This document shows positions 1 to 4,685 of a DNA stretch of 7,738 nt, one piece after another; positions within the stretch are counted from its first letter, which is position 1; each line of letters opens with the position of its first letter. The notes beneath the pieces are model-generated. The model was not told the origin of the DNA, searched no databases, and saw nothing but the letters and a program-made list of their open reading frames with translations. Source of the DNA: Thermoproteota archaeon (lineage in GTDB: Archaea > Thermoproteota > Methanomethylicia > Nezhaarchaeales > WYZ-LMO8); NCBI GenBank assembly GCA_011605835.1, contig JAAOZJ010000124.1, positions 1 to 7,738 of the forward strand, in the 5' to 3' direction. A program made the translations under genes and the position numbers.

Positions 1-674
1 GGGCCGCAGACGACGACGCATACTCTGCCCGGCTTTATGTAGGGGTCCGCGCACTCGAACAGGACCGTCACCACCCCCTTCCTCACGTTCTGCGGACGCT
101 CCTCCATAAGCTTCGCGAAGACCGGGTCGTCCCTCTCGAACGACAGGAATGCCTTGATGCCTGTCTTCTCGGGGTGCTTTATCAGATCAACAGCCATGTC
201 CCTGAATAACGCCTCCTGATAGCTCCTCACGCCGTAGAGCAATACCACGTCGCCGTAGTCCTCGCGCCTGTCGATTACGTACTGCAGTACAGACATCAGA
301 GGCGCTACTCCCAAGCCCCCGGCTATCAGCACTATGTCGTAGCCCTTCATCTTCTCCATGGGGAAGCCGTTGCCCAGCGGGCCTCGGATCCCGACCACGT
401 CGCCCGGCTTTAGCTTGTGTATGGCATTCGTGACCCTCCCGACCCTCCTTATCAATAGTTCCAAGGGGCCTGGCCTCGTGGGGGATTTGCATATCGATAT
501 CGGCGACTCGCCCACTCCGGGGACGCTCACCACGACGAACTGGCCTGGCTTGTAAGAAAATGCCTTGGCGTCCTCTTCATTGACGAACTCGAACCTGAAC
601 AGCTTCTCTATGGCGGTCATCTCGACTGCTTCGATGAGCCTAGCCAGCTTGGGCAGGTAGGGGTTGTTGCTCAT
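1..674 (-). CDS. hydG: FAD/NAD(P)-binding oxidoreductase, sulfhydrogenase gamma subunit type (3' end outside window)
   Basis: This subunit passes electrons between NAD(P)H and the iron-sulfur chain of a cytoplasmic multi-subunit enzyme. I translated 224 residues from ATG 674-672; the frame is open to the left edge. From the N-terminus there is a ferredoxin-reductase-like FAD barrel with GQF at 44-46, the flavin-binding ESPIS segment near 56-60 and GRVT at 79-82. The nucleotide-binding fold follows, with AGGLGVAPL at 118-126 and the start of the CGP motif at 223. Compared from memory with Pyrococcus furiosus HydG (about 290 residues), the match is close and collinear. The missing C-terminal 60 or so residues should hold the Cys-rich [2Fe-2S] site. 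The start overlaps the hydB stop as ATGA, so the two are probably translationally coupled. The related AsrB subunit of anaerobic sulfite reductase is the main alternative; the genes further left would decide. Confidence 0.9.
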   Translation of the reverse strand, partial: MSNNPYLPKLARLIEAVEMTAIEKLFRFEFVNEEDAKAFSYKPGQFVVVSVPGVGESPISICKSPTRPGPLELLIRRVGRVTNAIHKLKPGDVVGIRGPLGNGFPMEKMKGYDIVLIAGGLGVAPLMSVLQYVIDRREDYGDVVLLYGVRSYQEALFRDMAVDLIKHPEKTGIKAFLSFERDDPVFAKLMEERPQNVRKGVVTVLFECADPYIKPGRVCVVVCG

Positions 675-1687
675 GTGGCTAACCCCCATAGAGAGTTCAG
701 GACTACCACGTGGTCTATCCCGGCTGGGCAGAAGGCGCTACACCTGCCGCAGCCGACGCAGAAGAACGTGTTGGTCTTGGGCTCTATGGAGCTCTTGCAG
801 TTGTACCTATGTCTAAACCTGTCGAGCCTCGTGGGCCTGAAGTTAAGGCCCCCAGCGACGAGGGCGTGGCTCCTCATGAAGCACGAGTCCCATCGCCTGA
901 CCCTCACGCCGTCCTCGAGGTTCAGCTCCACCTTCTCGGTCGCGTCGTAGCACCTGCACGTCGGGCACACCAAGTTGCACGACCCGCAGGCGAGGCACTT
1001 GTCGGAGAACTTCGTCCAGACGTCGCTCTCATACAGCGAGTCCACGATGTCCGGCAGGAGGGACGCGTTGAGCTCCTTCTTGAACATCTTCGACCGCTTG
1101 AGCTCGAGGTCTCGGAGCTTGAGGAAGTCGTCCCTCATAGGCTCGCTCATGGACTTCTTAATCGACTCCACGACCGCCTCTCCCCTGGCGCTACCGACCC
1201 TTACCAAGTAGGCTTCGCCTATGTCGTGTAGGAATAGATCGAAGCCCGTCCACGCGTAGTCCGTGCCCATCGACTTACAGAAGCAGTACTCGTCCGGCTC
1301 GCAGGACACTCCCACTATGAAGGCGTTGGCCCTCCGAGATTGGTAGTAGGGGTCCTCCGGCTCGTCGAGGTAGACGCTGTCTAGGACCCTAAGGGCGTTG
1401 ATGTCGCAGGCGTGGAGGCCCAGCAACACTATCCTCTTCGGCTCCTCGACCACTGGCTCGTAGCCCTTGCCGACCTTGACCTTGAGGATCTCCTCCAGCG
1501 GTCTCATGAAGTACTTCTTCGGCGGGAGCATCGTCCTGTTGTAATTCAGGGAGGCCTCACTAGGGGAGCTCACCTTGGTGAAGAGGAAGGTCTTGCCCCT
1601 CTTTACTGGCGCGTGTACTTCGCCGAACATCTTTAGGGCCTCGAAGAGCTCGCCGAACATCTCTTTCGGCAACTTCGCGTACCTCAA
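671..1687 (-). CDS. hydB: Sulfhydrogenase beta subunit type, two-[4Fe-4S] electron-transfer protein
   Basis: This is an electron-transfer subunit linking the flavoprotein HydG to a catalytic NiFe (or sulfite-reducing) module. Numbered from an upstream GTG at 1696, ferredoxin-type clusters are bound by C234/C237/C240/C244, with C247 and C249 nearby, and by C313/C316/C319/C323. Other conserved Cys are C97, C132, C138, C140, C272 and C300. Segments such as NYNRTMLPPKK (51-61) and RRWDSC (267-272) match Pyrococcus HydB as I remember it. I place the start at TTG 1687-1685 rather than the longer GTG. The GTG lies inside a GGTGAG ribosome binding site with 4-nt spacing to the TTG, and the resulting N-terminus (M)RYAKLPKE lines up with HydB (MRYVKLPKE). 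The protein is about 338 residues, slightly shorter than the Pyrococcus one at its C-terminus. AsrA of sulfite reductase is a related alternative. Confidence 0.9.
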   Translation of the reverse strand: MRYAKLPKEMFGELFEALKMFGEVHAPVKRGKTFLFTKVSSPSEASLNYNRTMLPPKKYFMRPLEEILKVKVGKGYEPVVEEPKRIVLLGLHACDINALRVLDSVYLDEPEDPYYQSRRANAFIVGVSCEPDEYCFCKSMGTDYAWTGFDLFLHDIGEAYLVRVGSARGEAVVESIKKSMSEPMRDDFLKLRDLELKRSKMFKKELNASLLPDIVDSLYESDVWTKFSDKCLACGSCNLVCPTCRCYDATEKVELNLEDGVRVRRWDSCFMRSHALVAGGLNFRPTRLDRFRHRYNCKSSIEPKTNTFFCVGCGRCSAFCPAGIDHVVVLNSLWGLAT

Positions 1688-1691
1688 GAGG

Positions 1692-1697
1692 CTCACC
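1692..1697 (-). promoter_or_regulatory. Ribosome binding site GGTGAG deciding the hydB start
   Basis: On the minus strand the sequence reads AAAGGTGAGCCTCTTG. GGTGAG is complementary to the archaeal 16S 3' end, and 4 nt separate it from TTG at 1687-1685. The only longer in-frame start in this stretch (GTG 1696-1694) is part of the site itself, which argues against its use. Confidence 0.6.
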
Positions 1698-1743
1698 TTT
1701 AATGCAATTAAGCCGAGCTCGCCCCTGTATCCATTAGGTCAGC

Positions 1744-1749
1744 TTATAA
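1744..1749. promoter_or_regulatory. Symmetric TATA box TTATAA between divergent hydB and Nudix genes
   Basis: TTATAA is its own reverse complement and is the best TATA-like element in the divergent intergenic region. On the minus strand it predicts a start of transcription near 1720, giving hydB a leader of roughly 30 nt that contains its GGTGAG site. On the plus strand the predicted start is near 1773, slightly inside the annotated Nudix ATG. So either the Nudix promoter lies elsewhere or the Nudix start is the GTG at 1787. Assignment is by spacing only. Confidence 0.4.
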
Positions 1750-1765
1750 TTGTTGTGGGATAGCT

Positions 1766-2209
1766 ATGAAATCCTCAGGCGATGCTGTGAGGAGGCCCCT
1801 CGTAGCTGTGGATGGAGTCGTCGTCAGAAAGGGTGGGAGTATCGTCTTGGTTAAGAGAAGGAGGCCGCCCTACGAGGGCTATTGGGCCCTGCCCGGCGGA
1901 CTAGTGGAGTATGGCGAGACGGTCGAAGAGGCTGTCGTGAGGGAGGTTAAAGAGGAGACGGGCCTCGAGGTCGACGTCAAGGGCCTCGTGGGCGTGTACT
2001 CGAAACCGGATCGAGATCCCAGAGGCCACGTGATATCCGTGGCCTTCTTGGTCGTGGAGGTAGGCGGAGAGCTCAGAGGGTCGAGGGAGACAGAGGTAGG
2101 CGAGTTCTATGCCATTCCTCGAAAGCTCGCGTTCGACCACCGAGAGATACTCGAAGATGGCTTGGAGCTCGCGAAGAGGCTGGGCATAGAGGTCAAGGCT
2201 ATGCTTTGA
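1766..2209 (+). CDS. Nudix hydrolase, ADP-ribose pyrophosphatase-like
   Basis: It hydrolyses a nucleoside diphosphate linked to another moiety; ADP-ribose is the likely substrate, by resemblance to archaeal COG1051 proteins. The 147-residue protein carries a perfect Nudix box, G45-x5-E51-x7-R59-E60-V61-K62-E63-E64-T65-G66-L67, whose glutamates bind the catalytic Mg2+. The preceding WALPGG and the following RDPRGHVISVAF segment (83-94) are typical of the family. The protein is a single domain with no signal peptide or membrane segment, so it should be cytoplasmic. ATG 1766 has no ribosome binding site, and GTG 1787 (residue 8) is a credible alternative that keeps the first beta strand intact. 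It is transcribed divergently from hydB/hydG, which fits a loose link to pyridine nucleotide turnover, but this is inference. Oxidised-nucleotide or other NDP-X substrates cannot be excluded. Confidence 0.9.
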   Translation: MKSSGDAVRRPLVAVDGVVVRKGGSIVLVKRRRPPYEGYWALPGGLVEYGETVEEAVVREVKEETGLEVDVKGLVGVYSKPDRDPRGHVISVAFLVVEVGGELRGSRETEVGEFYAIPRKLAFDHREILEDGLELAKRLGIEVKAML

Positions 2210-2252
2210 CGAGGACGTCGAGGGTTAAGGACTCCGAGGTTTTGAGGTAACG

Positions 2253-2260
2253 TTTATATT
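2253..2260 (+). promoter_or_regulatory. TATA box of the decarboxylating dehydrogenase gene
   Basis: TTTATATT lies 42 bp upstream of ATG 2302. Usual archaeal spacing puts the transcript start near 2283, leaving a leader of about 19 nt that contains the purine-rich GAGGGAG at 2291-2297. This is the only A/T-rich block in the 92-bp gap. Confidence 0.6.
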
Positions 2261-2290
2261 CTATGGTCTTTTGACGTCTCTGCCAGCCGT

Positions 2291-2297
2291 GAGGGAG
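2291..2297 (+). promoter_or_regulatory. Ribosome binding site for the dehydrogenase
   Basis: GAGGGAG sits 4 nt before ATG 2302. It pairs partly with the CCUCC part of the 16S 3' end. It supports ATG 2302 as the start; the next in-frame Met is far inside the fold. Confidence 0.5.
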
Positions 2298-2301
2298 AGA
2301 C

Positions 2302-3327
2302 ATGGGGTCCTACAAGGTCGCCGTCATAAGGGGGGACGGCATAGGCCCTGAGGTCGTGGACGCCACGATAGAGGTCCTAGAGGCAGTCCAAGACGCTGTC
2401 AAGGGATTGAGCCTCTCCTTCGACTTCGTCGAGGCTGGTGACGGTTGCCTGAGGACTAGGGGGATCGCCCTGCCGCAGGAGACCGTCGACGCGATCCTGA
2501 AGGCGCACGCCACGCTGAAGGGGCCCGTGGGAGAGAGCGCCGCGGACGTAATAGTGAAGTTGAGGATCATGTTGGACCTCTACGCCAACATAAGGCCCTT
2601 CAAGTCCTATCCGGGGGTTCCCTGCCTTCGCCAAGGCGTGGACTTCGTCATAGTCAGGGAGAACACCGAGGATCTCTACAAGAGGTACGAGTTCTCGCTG
2701 GACGAGGGCAACACAGCTGTGGCTCTCAGGGTCATCACGAGGAAGTGCTGTGAGAGGATAGCGAGGAAGGCCTTCGAGCTCGCGTCGAGGAGGCCAAGGA
2801 GGTTGGTCACGATAGTCCACAAGTCCAACGTGATGAGCCTGACGTGCGGGCTTTTCGCCAAGGTGTGCAAAGAAGTGGCGAAGGAATACCCGGGCGTCTC
2901 CTACGAAGAGATGTACGTGGACGCCTGCGCCTACAACTTAGTCGTGAAGCCTGAAAGGTTCGACGTGATAGTCACGACCAACATGTTCGGCGACATACTG
3001 TCCGACGAGGCCGCGGCGGTCACCGGGAGCCTCGGGATAGCCCCCGGCGCCAACATAGGCGATAAATACGCGATATTCGAGCCCATCCACGGGGCGGCTC
3101 CGGACATAGCTGGCAAGGGGATCGCGAACCCTTGCGCGACGATACTCTCGGCGAAGATGATGTTGGAGTGGCTGGGAGAGTTCGGGGCAGCTGATTTGTT
3201 GGAGAGAGCCTTGATAAAGTCCTTGAGCGACAAGAAAAACTTGACACCTGACTTGGGAGGCAAGGCGACTACCAAGGACTTTACTAGAGCTGTCAAAGAG
3301 GCCGTTATGGAGGCATGTCAAAACTAG
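2302..3327 (+). CDS. NAD-dependent isopropylmalate/homoisocitrate dehydrogenase family enzyme
   Basis: It oxidatively decarboxylates a 2-hydroxy-3-carboxy acid to a 2-oxoacid with NAD+ and Mg2+. The substrate is probably 3-isopropylmalate (leucine) or homoisocitrate (lysine). The 341-residue length is normal for the family. Visible motifs in order are GDGIGPE (11-17), LR at 87-88 and IRP at 97-99 (substrate arginines), VRENTEDLY (118-126, with the catalytic Tyr126), HKSNVM (173-178, catalytic Lys174), Asp207, FGDILSDEA (229-237, metal Asp231 and Asp235), GSLGIAPGANIG (242-253) and HGAAPDIAGK (263-272). Asp268 at the cofactor site indicates NAD rather than NADP. The GPVGESAADV and YANIRP segments closely resemble Sulfolobus LeuB as I recall it. 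Its 3' end overlaps the convergent synthase gene by 4 bp. Isocitrate is a less likely substrate. Confidence 0.9.
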   Translation: MGSYKVAVIRGDGIGPEVVDATIEVLEAVQDAVKGLSLSFDFVEAGDGCLRTRGIALPQETVDAILKAHATLKGPVGESAADVIVKLRIMLDLYANIRPFKSYPGVPCLRQGVDFVIVRENTEDLYKRYEFSLDEGNTAVALRVITRKCCERIARKAFELASRRPRRLVTIVHKSNVMSLTCGLFAKVCKEVAKEYPGVSYEEMYVDACAYNLVVKPERFDVIVTTNMFGDILSDEAAAVTGSLGIAPGANIGDKYAIFEPIHGAAPDIAGKGIANPCATILSAKMMLEWLGEFGAADLLERALIKSLSDKKNLTPDLGGKATTKDFTRAVKEAVMEACQN

Positions 3328-4535
3328 CACCGAGTAGTTAGCGGGCTCTCCTTGACCTTTTCTACTATTTCTATGAACTCCTTATCGCTGAGAGGGGACT
3401 TCCTCTCTTCGCTGACCGACTTCACGAGCTCGACGATCTTCGAGACCTCCTCCTCCGTAGCCGATATGCCGAGCTCGGCCAACTTGGCCTTTATGGCATG
3501 TTTCCCGGACAGCTTCCCTATGACTATCCTCCTGAACTGGCCGACCATCTCGGGCGGATAGGGCTCGTAGCATATCGGGTTCTCTAGGACGGCATGCTGG
3601 TGTATGCCGCTTGCGTGGGCGAAGGCGTTTACGCCCACAACGGGCTTGTGGGGCGGTATTATGAAGCCCGTTATCCTCTCGACCTCCTTGCAGAGTTTAT
3701 AGAGCTTCTCGGTCCTGAAGTTCCCCAGCCCGTACAAGTTCTTGAGAGCAACTATCACCTCCTCGGTGGGGGCTAGGCCGCACCTCTCACCCAAGCCTAG
3801 GACTGACGTCGACAACACCTCAGCTCCCGCTTCTACGGCAGCTAAGGTATTGGCAACTGCTAGCCCATGGTCATTGTGGCAGTGCACCTCTATGGGGACC
3901 TTCTTCTTCAGCGATTCCCTTATCCTCTTTATTAGGAACTTCATGGCCGTGGGATGGATGCAACCGAGCGTGTCGACAACCCTCAACCTATCGCAACCGG
4001 CATCTATTATGCCGTTGAACACCTTTATCAAGAAGTTGAAGTCGGCCCTAGTGGAGTCCTCGGCGCTGAAGGTTATGTAGAGGCCACGGCTCTTGGCGTA
4101 CTCGACGAGCTCCACGGCCCTGTTGTAGTACTCCTCTCTGCTTATCTTGAGCTTGTACTTTAACTGTATGTCCGATGGAGGGAACGACATGACCAACCCG
4201 TAGGCGCCCACGTCGGCGACAGCGTCTATGTCAGACTTGACCGCTCGGGCGAAACCGAATATCTTGGCGTTGAGCCCCTCCCTGACTATCATCTTCAAGG
4301 CCTCCCGCTCGCCCTTGGAAGCCGCTGGGAAACCCGCCTCTATCTGCTGGATTCCGACCTCGTCGAGCAACTTAGCTATGTAGAGCTTGTCCTCGGGCTT
4401 GTAGACGACACCGGCTGTCTGCTCCCCTTCCCTGAGAGTCGTGTCGTGGATTATCACGTCGCCTGGAAGCTCCATCAGCATCCTGACTTCCGGAAGGAAG
4501 TTATAATAGCTCACCGACAGCTCCTTGTGCTCCAT
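3324..4535 (-). CDS. Homocitrate synthase-like enzyme of the LeuA/NifV/LysS family
   Basis: It condenses acetyl-CoA with a 2-oxoacid in the cytoplasm, the first step of 2-oxoacid chain elongation. The 403-residue protein has a TIM barrel with DTTLREGEQ (31-39; metal Asp31, catalytic Arg35), EAGFP (67-71), SAEDSTRAD (157-165), the metal histidines H218 and H220 in VHCHNDHG, and GERCGLAP (249-256). A short helical tail carries GIHQHAVLENPICYE (310-324). LREGEQ, a hydrophobic residue where isopropylmalate synthases have a metal Asn (GERAGN), and the NP..YE tail segment all recall homocitrate synthases. The barrel loop MSFPPSDIQLKYKL resembles NifV/AksA proteins. There is no LeuA allosteric or RAM domain. 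ATG 4535 is fixed by GGTGAT 3 nt upstream. Isopropylmalate, citramalate or Re-citrate synthase activity is possible. Confidence 0.85.
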   Translation of the reverse strand: MEHKELSVSYYNFLPEVRMLMELPGDVIIHDTTLREGEQTAGVVYKPEDKLYIAKLLDEVGIQQIEAGFPAASKGEREALKMIVREGLNAKIFGFARAVKSDIDAVADVGAYGLVMSFPPSDIQLKYKLKISREEYYNRAVELVEYAKSRGLYITFSAEDSTRADFNFLIKVFNGIIDAGCDRLRVVDTLGCIHPTAMKFLIKRIRESLKKKVPIEVHCHNDHGLAVANTLAAVEAGAEVLSTSVLGLGERCGLAPTEEVIVALKNLYGLGNFRTEKLYKLCKEVERITGFIIPPHKPVVGVNAFAHASGIHQHAVLENPICYEPYPPEMVGQFRRIVIGKLSGKHAIKAKLAELGISATEEEVSKIVELVKSVSEERKSPLSDKEFIEIVEKVKESPLTTRC

Positions 4536-4538
4536 CCA

Positions 4539-4544
4539 ATCACC
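4539..4544 (-). promoter_or_regulatory. Strong ribosome binding site GGTGAT of the synthase gene
   Basis: The minus strand reads AAGGTGATTGGATG. GGTGAT is an exact complement of the 16S 3' AUCACC, with 3-nt spacing to the ATG. It selects ATG 4535 over the internal Met codons 19 and 21 that lie closer to the usual family start. Confidence 0.7.
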
Positions 4545-4577
4545 TTCAACAACACCCCACTCTTACGATATGACTCC

Positions 4578-4585
4578 TTTAAAAA
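4578..4585 (-). promoter_or_regulatory. TATA box of the synthase gene
   Basis: On the minus strand AAACCTTTTTAAAGG contains a TATA-like core centred about 47 bp before the ATG. Usual spacing predicts transcription from near 4555 and a leader of about 20 nt that includes the GGTGAT site. The core is embedded in a small near-palindrome, CCTTTAAAAAGG (4576-4587). Confidence 0.55.
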
Positions 4586-4634
4586 GGTTTCTCAGCCCCT
4601 CCACGACTATTTATCGAAGTCTAAGAAGAGAACG

Positions 4635-4679
4635 CTCAGTTTCCGAGGAAGCCTAAGGAATATTGATAATTAAACTGAG
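4635..4679. repeat. 8-bp perfect inverted repeat between DUF2070 and the synthase gene
   Basis: CTCAGTTT (4635-4642) and AAACTGAG (4672-4679) are exact reverse complements separated by 29 bp. The right arm is 6 bp beyond the DUF2070 stop, so an RNA hairpin would form in its 3' end. On the minus strand a pyrimidine-rich stretch (CGTTCTCTTCTTAG) follows. It could be part of a terminator or RNA-stability element, or an operator about 50 bp upstream of the synthase TATA box. Chance occurrence is also possible for arms this short. Confidence 0.4.
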
Positions 4680-4685
4680 GACTTT

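Noticed and set aside
187..492. Open frame of 101 codons on the minus strand inside hydG
   Set aside because: It runs in another frame of a well-supported FAD/NAD(P) reductase and its translation is Arg/Gly-rich without any recognisable motif. It is a G+C-driven shadow.
710..1231. 173-codon plus-strand open frame antisense to hydB
   Set aside because: The translation is low in structure and rich in Ala/Val/Arg/Leu, consistent with the complement of biased codons. The opposite strand encodes clear ferredoxin motifs.
2210..2301. Small RNA or short gene in the gap after the Nudix gene
   Set aside because: The gap contains only a TATA box and a ribosome binding site for the next gene. I found no hairpin or coding signal.
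2377..2820. 147-codon minus-strand open frame opposite the dehydrogenase
   Set aside because: The opposite strand encodes the full set of family catalytic motifs. The antisense product has no recognisable domain.
4576..4587. CCTTTAAAAAGG as a transcription-factor operator
   Set aside because: The 5-bp arms coincide with the TATA core and are too short to separate from a simple A/T-rich promoter.
4446..4673. 75-codon plus-strand frame over the synthase 5' end and intergenic gap
   Set aside because: It overlaps the synthase promoter and ribosome binding site, has no ribosome binding site of its own that I could see, and its product looks like no known protein.
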